64,000 bases of DNA, taken from NCBI RefSeq assembly GCF_001427795.1, contig NZ_LMHJ01000001.1, forward strand, positions 2,443,664-2,507,663. The letters are read 5' to 3'. Under the pieces are notes generated by a model. The model was not told the origin of the DNA, did no database searches, and saw only the letters and a program-made list of their open reading frames with translations. A program made the translations under genes and the position numbers. This document shows positions 24,440-32,426 of the stretch, in pieces (the stretch's first letter is position 1; the number at the start of each line of letters is the position of its first letter). The DNA comes from Nocardioides sp. Root682. GTDB taxonomy: Bacteria > Actinomycetota > Actinomycetes > Propionibacteriales > Nocardioidaceae.

Positions 24440-25420
24440 TCAGGGCTTGGTGGCGAGGGTCAGCGCGAAGTCGGCGGGTTCATCGGTCCAGACCCGCCCG
24501 ACCACCAGGCCCGCCGCCTCCAGCTCGGCCGCCACCTTGCTGATCTTGAACTTGGTCGAGATCTCGACCCGGATCTCCTCGCCCACGTCCAGGTCGAGCA
24601 CCAGATCTGCGCCCGGTACGGCGACGCGCTGCGGCACCTCGGAGCGCAACCGCATGTCGATCCGCTCCATGTGGGCGTCCCAGAACGGGATGTAGGAGAA
24701 GGCCGACTGGTCGAAGTCGGCACCGAGCTCGCGGTTGAGGACCGTCAGCGAGTTGCGGATGAACTCCTCGGTCACGCCGGCCGCGTCGTCGTAGGCGGCG
24801 ATCAACCGGTCGGTGCTCTTGACCAGGTCGGTGCCGAGGAGCAGCGAGTCGCCGGGCTCCAGGAGATCGGCAAGGATCCCGAGGAACGCACTGCGCTCCT
24901 CGAGGTAGAGGTTGCCGATGGTCCCGCCCAGGAACGCGACCATCCGCTGGCCGCCCTCGGGCAGGTGCGAGAGGTGCAGGGTGAAGTCACCGACGACGCC
25001 CACCACCTCCAGACCGGGATAGGCGTCGGCGATCTGGGCGGCCGCGTCGCGCAGCGTGCCCTCGGAGACGTCCACCGGGGAGAACCGGGTCAGTTGGCCG
25101 GTGCGCGTGAAGGCGTCGAGCAGCAGCCGGGTCTTCTCGCTCGTGCCGCTGCCGAGCTCCACGAGAGCAGTCGCGCCACTGGCCGCCACGATCTCGTCGG
25201 CGTGGGCCTCGAGGATCGCCCGCTCGGCGTTGAACGGGTAGTACTCCGGTTGCCGGGTGATCTGGTCGAACAGCGCCGACCCGCGGTCGTCGTACAACCA
25301 CCGGGGCGGGAGGGTGCGCGGATGGCGGGTCAGGCCCCGGCGTACGTCGTCGACGAGGCTCCCGCTCGCCCAGTCGGGGTCCAGCAGCACGGCCAGCTCC
25401 GGCTCGAGGCGTTCACTCAT
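24440..25420 (-). CDS. egtD: L-histidine N(alpha)-methyltransferase EgtD
   Basis: 326 residues of the DUF2260/EgtD type: YDDRGSALFDQITRQPEYYP near the start, SAM-binding ELGSGTSEKTRLLLDA, then FSPVDVSEGTL and FLGGTIGNLY. The enzyme trimethylates histidine to hercynine using three SAM, the first step of ergothioneine synthesis. ATG 25420 overlaps the end of egtB by 4 bp, so the pair is translationally coupled. The usual egtA, egtC and egtE genes are not nearby. Confidence 0.95.
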   Translation of the reverse strand: MSERLEPELAVLLDPDWASGSLVDDVRRGLTRHPRTLPPRWLYDDRGSALFDQITRQPEYYPFNAERAILEAHADEIVAASGATALVELGSGTSEKTRLLLDAFTRTGQLTRFSPVDVSEGTLRDAAAQIADAYPGLEVVGVVGDFTLHLSHLPEGGQRMVAFLGGTIGNLYLEERSAFLGILADLLEPGDSLLLGTDLVKSTDRLIAAYDDAAGVTEEFIRNSLTVLNRELGADFDQSAFSYIPFWDAHMERIDMRLRSEVPQRVAVPGADLVLDLDVGEEIRVEISTKFKISKVAAELEAAGLVVGRVWTDEPADFALTLATKP

Positions 25421-26697
25421 GCGGGCACGCCCCCGTCGGCGAGGCGTACGCCGCTGAGCGCCCAGCGCGCACCGGGCGGGAAGAAGTTGCGGTACGTCGC
25501 GCGGGCGTGGTCGGGCGACGTCAACGCGCACCCGCCCCGCAGGACCATCTGGTTGGACATGAACTTCCCGTTGTACTCGCCGATGGCCCCGGCGGCCGGA
25601 TGGAAGCCGGGGTAGGGGAGGTAGGCCGAAGAGGTCCACTCCCAGCAGTCGCCGCCGACCTGGCGGAGCCGTCCGGTGGCCGGGCCGGCAGCCTGCGGGT
25701 GCCACGTGTCGGGGCGACCGACGGCCTCGACGGACGCGCCGTCGGAACGCACGCCGTGCTCCCACTCGGCCTCGGTCGGCAACCGCTTGCCCGCCCACGT
25801 CGCATACGCGTCGGCCTCGTAGTGGCTGACGTGGCTCACGGGCAGGCCGGGGTTGACCGGCCAGGTGCCGTTCAGGGTGTGCTCGAACCAGACACCGTCG
25901 ACCTGGGTCCAGTAGAACGGCGCGTTGTTCCGTTGGTCGACCTTGTCGAGACCCGCCCAGCCGTCGGAGAGCCACAGCTCGGGGCGCTGGTAGCCGCCGT
26001 CGGCCATGAACGCCAGCCACTCCTCGTTGGTCACCAACCGGTCGGCCAGCCGGTACGGCTCAAGGTGCACCCGGTGCTCGGGCAGCTCGTTGTCGAAGGA
26101 GAATCCGCTGCCGGAGTGGCCGATCTCGACGAGCCCACCCTCGACCTCGACCCATCCGAGCGGGTCGGTGGTCGCACTCGGAGCGGGCGTGCCGGCGTAC
26201 ACCGGCTGCAGCGGGTTGAGGGACAGCACGTGCTTGATGTCCATCAGCAGCAGCTCCTGGTGCTGCTGCTCGTGGTGGAAACCGAGCTCGATGGTGGCGG
26301 CCAGCTTGTCGATGCTGCCCTGGTCGAGCGAGTCGACCAGCGTGCGCACCCGGTCATCCACGTTTCTGCGGTAGACGCCGACGTCGTGCGCCCCCGGGCG
26401 ACTGATCACGCCGCGCTCGGCGCGCGCGTACCGCGGTCCGACCGCCTCGTAGTAGCTGTTGAACAGGAACCAGTACTTGTCCTGGTACGGCGAGAAGCCC
26501 GCCTCGTTGTCCGCGAGCAGAAAGGTCTCGAAGAACCACGTCACGTGCGCGCGGTGCCACTTGGTCGGCGAGACGTCGGGCATCGACTGGACCGTCTGGT
26601 CCTCCGGGGAGAGCGGAGCGGCGAGCGTTTCGGTGTGGGAACGGACGTCGTCGTACCGCTCCAGGATCGAGTCTGCAGTCCACTGTCCAGCAGTCAT
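25417..26697 (-). CDS. egtB: Ergothioneine biosynthesis sulfoxide synthase EgtB
   Basis: 426 residues. An N-terminal DinB-like domain supplies the iron triad: H51 in WHRAH and H142/H146 in HHEQQHQE. The C-terminal formylglycine-generating-enzyme-like domain carries GKRLPTEAEWEHG and GGDCWEWTSSAY. EgtB joins hercynine to a thiol donor with O2 to give the sulfoxide intermediate. Read leftwards and followed by egtD. Without egtA or egtC beside it, the donor (gamma-glutamylcysteine or cysteine) cannot be decided from this window. Confidence 0.95.
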   Translation of the reverse strand: MTAGQWTADSILERYDDVRSHTETLAAPLSPEDQTVQSMPDVSPTKWHRAHVTWFFETFLLADNEAGFSPYQDKYWFLFNSYYEAVGPRYARAERGVISRPGAHDVGVYRRNVDDRVRTLVDSLDQGSIDKLAATIELGFHHEQQHQELLLMDIKHVLSLNPLQPVYAGTPAPSATTDPLGWVEVEGGLVEIGHSGSGFSFDNELPEHRVHLEPYRLADRLVTNEEWLAFMADGGYQRPELWLSDGWAGLDKVDQRNNAPFYWTQVDGVWFEHTLNGTWPVNPGLPVSHVSHYEADAYATWAGKRLPTEAEWEHGVRSDGASVEAVGRPDTWHPQAAGPATGRLRQVGGDCWEWTSSAYLPYPGFHPAAGAIGEYNGKFMSNQMVLRGGCALTSPDHARATYRNFFPPGARWALSGVRLADGGVPA

Positions 26698-26738
26698 GGG
26701 TCGAGCCTAGGAGAGTGCGCCGACAAACCGAAGGGTCC

Positions 26739-27464
26739 ATGCTGGATCGCATGTCCGAGACCTACGACTTCAGTGACCTGCGGGCCACCTTCATCAACTG
26801 CACCCTGAAGCGGTCACCCGACCTCAGCCACACCGAGGGCCTCGTCGACGTGAGTGCCGCGATCATGCGCAAGCACGGCGTCACCGTCGAGAAGTTCCGC
26901 GCGGTCGACCACCCGATCGCGACCGGCGTCTACACGGACATGCGCGAGCGCGGCTGGGACGTCGACGCGTGGCCGGACATCCACCGCACGGTGATGGCCA
27001 GCGACATCCTGGTCCTCGCCGGACCGATCTGGCTGGGCGACAACAGCAGTGTCATGAAGCAGGTCATCGAACGGTTGTACGGCGGCAGTGCGGACCTCAA
27101 CGAGCGCGGGCAGTACGCCTACTACGGGCGGGTCGGCGGTTGCCTGATCACCGGCAACGAGGACGGGGTCAAGCACTGCGCGATGAACATCCTCTACTCG
27201 CTGCAGCACCTCGGCTACACGATCCCGCCCCAGGCCGACGCGGGGTGGATCGGCGAAGCCGGGCCGGGGCCGTCGTACCTCGACCCCGGCAGCGGCGGCC
27301 CCGAGAACGACTTCACCAACCGCAACACGACGTTCATGACGTGGAATCTGCTGCACCTCGCGCGGATGCTCAAGCAGGCCGGCGGGATCCCGGCGTACGG
27401 CAACCAGCGCTCGGCGTGGGACGCCGGCGCCCGGTTCGACCACGAGAATCCCGAGTACCGCTGA
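26739..27464 (+). CDS. Flavodoxin-like NAD(P)H-dependent oxidoreductase
   Basis: 241 residues with a flavodoxin-fold: first strand LRATFINCTLKRSPDLSHTE with an FMN-phosphate loop, ILVLAGPIWLGDNSSVMKQV for the second FMN contact, and GGCLITGNEDGVKHC. Proteins of this type reduce quinones, azo dyes or other small substrates with NAD(P)H. Start at ATG 26739 or ATG 26751; neither has a convincing ribosome-binding site, and the gene faces egtB divergently with only 41 bp between, so a short-leader transcript is possible. Confidence 0.82.
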   Translation: MLDRMSETYDFSDLRATFINCTLKRSPDLSHTEGLVDVSAAIMRKHGVTVEKFRAVDHPIATGVYTDMRERGWDVDAWPDIHRTVMASDILVLAGPIWLGDNSSVMKQVIERLYGGSADLNERGQYAYYGRVGGCLITGNEDGVKHCAMNILYSLQHLGYTIPPQADAGWIGEAGPGPSYLDPGSGGPENDFTNRNTTFMTWNLLHLARMLKQAGGIPAYGNQRSAWDAGARFDHENPEYR

Positions 27465-27481
27465 CGCCGGCGTCACCCCCA

Positions 27482-28891
27482 CTAGAGCAAGTTGGCCTTG
27501 ATCACCGAGTTCGTCAGGTCGTACGAGATGCCGTCCGCGATCACGATGTCGTCGACGTAGTCGATGTTGACGATGTTCGCCTTGGCCCGCCCGATCGCGC
27601 CCTGGTCGATCCAGGTCATCAACAACGGTGTGTTGCGGACGTGCTTGTCGTAGAGGCAGTCGCCGGTGTGGCCCGCTCCTCCCCACGGAGTGTTGGTGTG
27701 GAGGATCCAGCCACCGTCCGGGCGTGGGTACCGACCATAGGCGTCGTAGATGTCCTGGGCCGTGGCCATCGAGTTGTTGACGTACACGCCGGCCAGGTCC
27801 ATCTGGTTCATCGGCCCGGTCGCGCCGTCGGAGTGCGCTGCCCACGGCGCCGCGAAGATCTGGTGTCCGTCAGGTGCCTCGAACTTCCACGACGTGACCT
27901 CGCCCCAGTTGAACAGGAGCACGTTGGCCCCGAGGTCCCGCACCCGTCTCGGCGTGAGGGTTTCGAAGTCCAGCCCCGCACTGTTGACCACGTACTGCTC
28001 CAGTGCGACATAGGCCTGCTCCCAGGCCCCGCGGTAGGTGCCGTCGAACGCGCCGACGCCCTGGACCCCCTCCACGAGCAGGGACGCGATCACGGTCTCG
28101 TCCGGATGGTTCTGGAAGAAGACGGCCATCTCGGAGAGGACGTCGGAGAAGCGGAGGTTGGTCCAGTCGGCGCCGTGGTAGAGCCACCAGTCGCCGTCGC
28201 TCGCCTTCCACACCCGTAGGTCGAGGTAGCGGACCCCCGCCCGCAACTGGGCGCCGATGCCGATCGACTGCGTCTTGCTCGAGCAGTCCGTACCCGGGCT
28301 GGGCTCCCACATGTTGGAGCACGCTGCGTCGTGCGCGCCCGGGAGCATGATCTCGCTGAGCTTCCGGTCGGCGATGACGTCGGTCTGCTCGCTCATCCAG
28401 TTCTCGTTGCCACCGGCGTGGTCGTGCTGGGGGACGAGCTCGAAGGTGACCGGCGAGCCGCTCGCCGGCCATCCCCACTGCAGGGAGCCCGGGGTGTTCG
28501 TCGTGTAGAGCCCGGCCTGGTCGGAGGGCCGCACGAGGACCACCTCGTCGGTGTCGGCCACCGGCGCGACCTTGATCGGGAACGCCTTGTCCGGCGTCGG
28601 CACCCAGCAAGGGAACTCCGCGCTGGTGCGGTAGCTGCCCAGGTAGCGCACGCCGCCACCGGGGACGTCGATCGCGCAGAGGTACTGCTCGGCCACCGAG
28701 CCGCGACGGTCGAGGACCCAACGCACCGGCTGCACGCCGGCGGGTGGTGCCGACGGATCGCCGATGAACTTCGGGATCACCGGGTCGGTGTCGCTCAGCG
28801 CCAGCCAGCCGAGCCAGTTGTGCACGCCGTTGTCCTGCTGGACCCAGCGCACCTTGATGTAGTTGATTTCGCCGTCGGACCAATCACCCAT
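27482..28891 (-). CDS. Phosphatidylinositol-specific phospholipase C-like (PLC X domain) protein
   Basis: 469 residues after a good AAGGAG ribosome-binding site. The C-terminal about 310 residues form a PI-PLC X-type barrel: MLPGAHDAACSNMW with the first catalytic His, GVRYLDLRVW with the metal- or substrate-binding Asp-Arg, and WWLYHGADW with the second His. The first about 150 residues look like beta-rich carbohydrate- or protein-binding modules. No signal peptide is visible, unusual for bacterial PI-PLC, which is normally secreted. It would cleave phosphatidylinositol or related phosphodiesters, possibly including the cell's own inositol lipids. Confidence 0.82.
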   Translation of the reverse strand: MGDWSDGEINYIKVRWVQQDNGVHNWLGWLALSDTDPVIPKFIGDPSAPPAGVQPVRWVLDRRGSVAEQYLCAIDVPGGGVRYLGSYRTSAEFPCWVPTPDKAFPIKVAPVADTDEVVLVRPSDQAGLYTTNTPGSLQWGWPASGSPVTFELVPQHDHAGGNENWMSEQTDVIADRKLSEIMLPGAHDAACSNMWEPSPGTDCSSKTQSIGIGAQLRAGVRYLDLRVWKASDGDWWLYHGADWTNLRFSDVLSEMAVFFQNHPDETVIASLLVEGVQGVGAFDGTYRGAWEQAYVALEQYVVNSAGLDFETLTPRRVRDLGANVLLFNWGEVTSWKFEAPDGHQIFAAPWAAHSDGATGPMNQMDLAGVYVNNSMATAQDIYDAYGRYPRPDGGWILHTNTPWGGAGHTGDCLYDKHVRNTPLLMTWIDQGAIGRAKANIVNIDYVDDIVIADGISYDLTNSVIKANLL

Positions 28892-28940
28892 GACCGGTCT
28901 CCTTCTTTGGGGGGAGTACCAGCACGCTAGTGAGGAGTGG

Positions 28941-28978
28941 CCGCCCCGTCGTCCGTGGCACCACGGACGGCGGGGCGG
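28941..28978 (-). terminator. Hairpin terminator after the secreted hydrolase gene
   Basis: An 18-bp near-perfect stem beginning CCGCCCCG, with one G-T pair and a very short loop, lies 14 bp beyond the hydrolase stop on the minus strand and before the PI-PLC gene. It separates the two transcripts. Confidence 0.75.
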
Positions 28979-28992
28979 TCAGCGGTCGGTCG

Positions 28993-30093
28993 CTACGGCG
29001 TCCAGGCACACAACCCCAGGGTGGCACCGCCGGCGATCAGCGCCGGCACCTCGGCATTGGGGAACGTCTTCGTCTGGCCGCTCTTGCACACGACCGTCTG
29101 GTCGCTGTGACCGGCCATGTCGAGCAGGATCTGGTCCCAGTGGCGGTACTGGACCGTGTGACCCTCCCCGGGGTAGACGGTCGTCCTGACCACGTTGGGC
29201 AGCGCTTCCTGCCAGTTCTCCATGACACTGGCCGGCACCGTTGTGTCCGCGCCACCCCAGTAGAGGTAGGTGGGCGAGGTGATCTGCGCCGGGTCGACGA
29301 TGGCGCCCGACAAGCAGGGCAGCTCACCCTCGTGGCTCAACGGGCTCGGATCGACCGGTCCGTCCCCGAGGTGGAAGGAGCGGACCGCGTCGAGATAGGC
29401 GGTGGACTGCCAGCCGGGGATGGCGAGAACAGGTGATCCCGGTACCCCCCACCAGGCCTTGGCGTGCTCGTACCAGTACTGGTTCGAAGCGTTGCGCTGC
29501 TCGAAGGTCAACGTGCAGTTGCGCGGGTTGCGGTTGGGCAGGGTCGCGTCCGAGGCAGCCGCAGCGTGGAGCGAGATGACACGGTCGGGTACGGCGGCCG
29601 CGAGATGTGCGGCATAGGCACCGCCGCCGGAGATCGCCACGGTCACGAAGCGGTCGATGCCGAGGTGGTCGAGCACCGCCAGGACCTCCGCGGTGTAGTC
29701 GGCATACCCGAGGGTCAGGTCGAGCGGCGACTCACCGAAGCCGTTGCGCTCGACCGAGATGACACGAAGCCCGAGCTTCTCGCGGCTCGTGCGCGCGAAC
29801 TCCGACAACTGGAAGGCCTCGAGGCTGGTGCCTTGTCCGCCGATGAAGACCACGGCACGCTGGCCGGGCTGGCCCTCGTCGACGTAGTAGAGGTCCCGGC
29901 CTCCATGGTTCAGCGAATGGACCTCGGCACCGATGTGGTCGAACTCGGTCTGCAGCGTGATCGAGGCCGGCTTGGGCTTGGCCGCCTGGGCCGTCACCAC
30001 GCCCGCCACGAACGCGCCGCTGACGCACGCCGTCACCGCGGTCGCTGTCGCGAGGATCCTGAGTCTTCTGGTTCGTGCCGCTTGCTGTTGCAT
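28993..30093 (-). CDS. Secreted alpha/beta hydrolase
   Basis: 366 residues. ATG 30093 follows AAGGAGACAGCTCA and starts a Sec signal peptide (Arg-rich n-region, hydrophobic core to about residue 38 ending TAQAA). The mature domain is an alpha/beta hydrolase: strand AVVFIGGQGTSLEAF, nucleophile elbow VAISGGGAYAA, acid in YLYWGGADTTVP and catalytic His in GEGHTVQYRHW. Four or more cysteines suggest disulfides outside the cell. Likely an esterase or peptidase; substrate unknown. A 14-bp palindrome precedes it. Confidence 0.85.
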   Translation of the reverse strand: MQQQAARTRRLRILATATAVTACVSGAFVAGVVTAQAAKPKPASITLQTEFDHIGAEVHSLNHGGRDLYYVDEGQPGQRAVVFIGGQGTSLEAFQLSEFARTSREKLGLRVISVERNGFGESPLDLTLGYADYTAEVLAVLDHLGIDRFVTVAISGGGAYAAHLAAAVPDRVISLHAAAASDATLPNRNPRNCTLTFEQRNASNQYWYEHAKAWWGVPGSPVLAIPGWQSTAYLDAVRSFHLGDGPVDPSPLSHEGELPCLSGAIVDPAQITSPTYLYWGGADTTVPASVMENWQEALPNVVRTTVYPGEGHTVQYRHWDQILLDMAGHSDQTVVCKSGQTKTFPNAEVPALIAGGATLGLCAWTP

Positions 30094-30121
30094 TGAGCTG
30101 TCTCCTTGGGGGGATGGGCCC

Positions 30122-30135
30122 ACCAGTCGACTGGT
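30122..30135. promoter_or_regulatory. 14-bp palindrome upstream of the hydrolase (operator candidate)
   Basis: ACCAGTCGACTGGT is a perfect palindrome 29 bp before the hydrolase ATG, in the 167-bp gap separating it from the lipoprotein gene. Typical of TetR- or GntR-type operators; no regulator gene lies next to it. Confidence 0.5.
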
Positions 30136-30260
30136 CGGCCCGCGGTTGGATCTCCTCCCTCCAGAGCGGCTTCAACGTAAAGCGCCTCCTCACCGGCCGA
30201 CAATGGCAACTTCCGGCTACGTGCTGACCCCACCTGCGGCCCGAGCCCAAGGCATCGGAC

Positions 30261-31310
30261 CTAGCTCAACGCGGCGATGCGGTTGCGCACCCATGCCTCG
30301 TTGACGCGACGGAAGGCTGCCTGGGAGAACCTGATGTCCCGCCCATCCGTCGAGTCGATCGACTCATTCATCGAAGCCCGGATCAATGCCGGCGGCTTGA
30401 ACGCAAAGGTGCTGGCCCACGGTCCGTACACCGACGGTTCGAGGACGGTCAGCGCACCGGGCACGATCTTGAATTCCACCGACTCGTCGTCGCCGAACTT
30501 CGGACCTGCCTTCAGCCGGGCGTAGCCGTCGGCCACCTCTTTCCGAGTGCTGCGCCCAGCGGCCAGTGACACCCGCACCCGCTTTCCGGCGTACGTGCAG
30601 AGGAGCCCGGCTTCGTCGGTGTCATGTCCGGTGGCGTACTTCACCTCGCCGACCGCCGCCGTGACCATTTTCGAGCGCGGCGACGGGCAGGCGCGCGGAA
30701 CCTGGATCGGATGCTCGTGCATGCCCGGAGTCGCCTGGTCGAGCAACGTGGTGAGGAGCTGCTGGACGGTTGCCTGAGAGCCCTGGAACCACCCCGAGCC
30801 GACGAACACCGCGTAGTCACCCTTGCGTGCCCACGCGTCGAAGCCGTACTTCGAGTCGCGCACGTAGAGCGCCTCGTCGCCCACACCAGCGAGGGGTGTC
30901 AGCGTTCCTCTGAAGTCGGCCGAGCGGCGAAGGTCCGCGGCGAACTTCCGGCCGGGAACCTGGCTGAAGCCGTAGTAGATGAGCGCGACGCCGTCGTTGC
31001 CGGCGACGACACAACGGGCCAGCCGTGCGTCGCCGGGATCCATCTCCGCACCGACGCCCGTCACCTTCTCGGCGCCGATCACCTCGAACTGGTCGTCGGC
31101 GGAGAGCAGTGCACACGTGTCGACCGGGGCGTGCATCGCCTGCTCGTCCACAGCAGTGTCCGAAGCCGCGGCACTGGGACGGGTCGGAACGTGTCGCGAA
31201 TCCTCTTCGGGTCCGCCTGACCGGTCCTGGTTGCTGCAGCCCGACATGGCCAGCACCACGCAAGCCAACAGGACGGCGAACGGAGCACGCCGGACTCCCG
31301 AGAGGTTCAT
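30261..31310 (-). CDS. Putative DUF3558-like lipoprotein
   Basis: 349 residues beginning with a signal sequence and lipobox LAMSGCSN (Cys at about 25). The mature protein has two related halves, each starting with a cysteine-containing segment: DTCALLSADDQFEVIGAEKV and PRACPSPRSKMVTAAVGEVK, followed by a later CVV or LLCTYAG cysteine. This is the pattern of DUF3558-type cell-surface proteins, here apparently as a tandem pair. Function unknown. ATG 31310 was chosen because it places the lipobox correctly. The gene lies just left of tRNA-Ala. Confidence 0.72.
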   Translation of the reverse strand: MNLSGVRRAPFAVLLACVVLAMSGCSNQDRSGGPEEDSRHVPTRPSAAASDTAVDEQAMHAPVDTCALLSADDQFEVIGAEKVTGVGAEMDPGDARLARCVVAGNDGVALIYYGFSQVPGRKFAADLRRSADFRGTLTPLAGVGDEALYVRDSKYGFDAWARKGDYAVFVGSGWFQGSQATVQQLLTTLLDQATPGMHEHPIQVPRACPSPRSKMVTAAVGEVKYATGHDTDEAGLLCTYAGKRVRVSLAAGRSTRKEVADGYARLKAGPKFGDDESVEFKIVPGALTVLEPSVYGPWASTFAFKPPALIRASMNESIDSTDGRDIRFSQAAFRRVNEAWVRNRIAALS

Positions 31311-31390
31311 GGATGAGGACGTTCCCCTGTCGGGTCGGGACAAACCGCACAAACAGGAAGAAACCGCAGGGTGAGCTGCGGTTTCATCGG

Positions 31391-31463
31391 TGGAGCCTAG
31401 GAGATTCGAACTCCTGACATCTGCCTTGCAAAGGCAGCGCTCTACCAGCTGAGCTAAGGCCCC
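31391..31463 (-). tRNA. tRNA-Ala (TGC)
   Basis: 73 nt on the minus strand: acceptor GGGGCCT with AGGCTCC, D-arm AGCTCAGCTGGTAGAGC, anticodon loop CTTTGCAAG (TGC), T-arm AGGAGTTCGAATCTCCT, discriminator A. CCA is not encoded. Conserved partner of tRNA-Ile downstream of gyrA. Confidence 0.96.
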
Positions 31464-31475
31464 TCGTGCACCGGC

Positions 31476-31516
31476 GTCTCGATCCGCCGCTCGTTGCTGG
31501 CGGCTTCTCGACGACC
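31476..31516. repeat. Palindromic extragenic repeat, family A copy 1
   Basis: A 41-bp unit beginning GTCTCGAT and ending CTCGACGACC, with inner CGCCGCTCG...GCGGCT arms. A second copy of the same length and design lies at 53425-53465. Confidence 0.65.
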
Positions 31517-31530
31517 CCGGTGCGGGTTGT

Positions 31531-31656
31531 TCAGTTCTTGGGGAGGGTGTCGGTGGCCTCGGCCCACAGGGCCTGCTCCGCCTTGCTCTCCTGGAGCTTC
31601 TTGCGTGCGAACACGGCTCCGGCAGCGGCGAGCGCTGCGAGAATCAGCTTCTTCAC
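31531..31656 (-). CDS. DLW-39 family small protein
   Basis: 41 residues from GTG 31656, with AAGGAGTGG upstream. Sequence begins [20 protein letters not shown] and ends [15 protein letters not shown]; the ALWAEATD segment corresponds to the DLW motif for which the family is named. DLW-39 genes are found between tRNA-Ala and tRNA-Ile beside gyrA in many actinobacteria, as here. The protein is probably a short membrane-associated helix; its function is unknown. Too short for many gene finders. Confidence 0.85.
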   Translation of the reverse strand: MKKLILAALAAAGAVFARKKLQESKAEQALWAEATDTLPKN

Positions 31657-31679
31657 TGGTCCACTCCTTTTTCGAAGAA

Positions 31680-31708
31680 GCCCCGGTCTGCGTGTCCGCA
31701 GCCGGGGC
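31680..31708 (-). terminator. Hairpin between tRNA-Ile and the DLW-39 gene
   Basis: GCCCCGG pairs with CCGGGGC, extended by TGC/GCA after a small bulge. On the minus strand the stem is followed by TTCTTC. Probably terminates the tRNA-Ile transcript before the small gene. Confidence 0.7.
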
Positions 31709-31714
31709 AACTTG

Positions 31715-31788
31715 TGGGCCTAAGAGGACTTGAACCTCTGACCCCCACATTATCAGTGTGGTGCTCTAACCGTCTGAGCTATAGGCCC
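31715..31788 (-). tRNA. tRNA-Ile (GAT)
   Basis: 74 nt on the minus strand: acceptor GGGCCTA with TAGGCCC, D-arm AGCTCAGACGGTTAGAGC, anticodon loop in CACTGATAATGTG (GAT), T-arm AGAGGTTCAAGTCCTCT, discriminator A. CCA not encoded. Confidence 0.96.
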
Positions 31789-31877
31789 GGGTGGCCTGCT
31801 GCTTCTGGGTGGAAGCCCCTCCGCAGCAGACCGAGAAGGAACCTTACCGGAGCACTCGATCACCGAACAAAACGCGG

Positions 31878-31915
31878 GGTTTCGAGGCTCGCTCCGCTCG
31901 CACCTCAACCACCGG
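31878..31915. repeat. Palindromic extragenic repeat, family B copy 1
   Basis: A 38-bp unit beginning GGTTTCGAGGCTCGCT and ending CCTCAACCACCGG. It matches 50524-50561 at 37 of 38 bases. Located between tRNA-Ile and the end of the DUF3566 gene. Confidence 0.75.
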
Positions 31916-31922
31916 ATTCAGG

Positions 31923-32426
31923 TCAGTGCGGGTCCTCGGCGAGGGTGATCTCGACGCCACCGAGGAGGGCGGCCGCCATGTTGTAGAGGAACGCGGTGAG
32001 CGTCGCCGTCGCGGTGATGAGTACGACGTCGATGGCTGCCACGAGCATCGTGAAGCCGAGCACGCGGCTGGTGCCGACGTAGTCCTCGATCCGGAATCCG
32101 GCGACGTCCTCGCCGCCGATGCTCTCCTGGATCGTGGAGTTGATCGAGTCCCAGACACCCGCGGCGCCGAGCACCTGCCACACCATCGCCACCGAGACGA
32201 CGGTGACGACGGCGAACGCGATGGAGAGCAGGAAGGCGGTCTTCATGACCGACCACGGGTCGATCCGCGTCAGCCGCAGGCGAGCCCGCCGCGGTGCGCG
32301 ACCCCGGGCGGCGGCCGCAGCAGCGGCAGCGCCCGGTTGTCCAGCCTGGAAGCGCGCCGACTGACCTGCGCCCGGCGCCGCCGCGAAGGCGGTGCGGCTC
32401 GCCGTGTCATCGATGCGCTCGGTCAT
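31923..32426 (-). CDS. DUF3566 transmembrane protein
   Basis: 167 residues. An Ala/Gly/Arg-rich cytoplasmic N-terminus leads to LTRIDPWSVMKTAFLLSIAF, the hallmark of DUF3566, with two membrane helices (about 60-85 and 120-148). The homologue in Mycobacterium (the gene after gyrA) is a membrane protein of unknown role. The start codon overlaps the gyrA stop by one base (TGATG), so the two are cotranslated. The very Ala-rich stretch after residue 30 is low complexity. Confidence 0.9.
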   Translation of the reverse strand: MTERIDDTASRTAFAAAPGAGQSARFQAGQPGAAAAAAAARGRAPRRARLRLTRIDPWSVMKTAFLLSIAFAVVTVVSVAMVWQVLGAAGVWDSINSTIQESIGGEDVAGFRIEDYVGTSRVLGFTMLVAAIDVVLITATATLTAFLYNMAAALLGGVEITLAEDPH

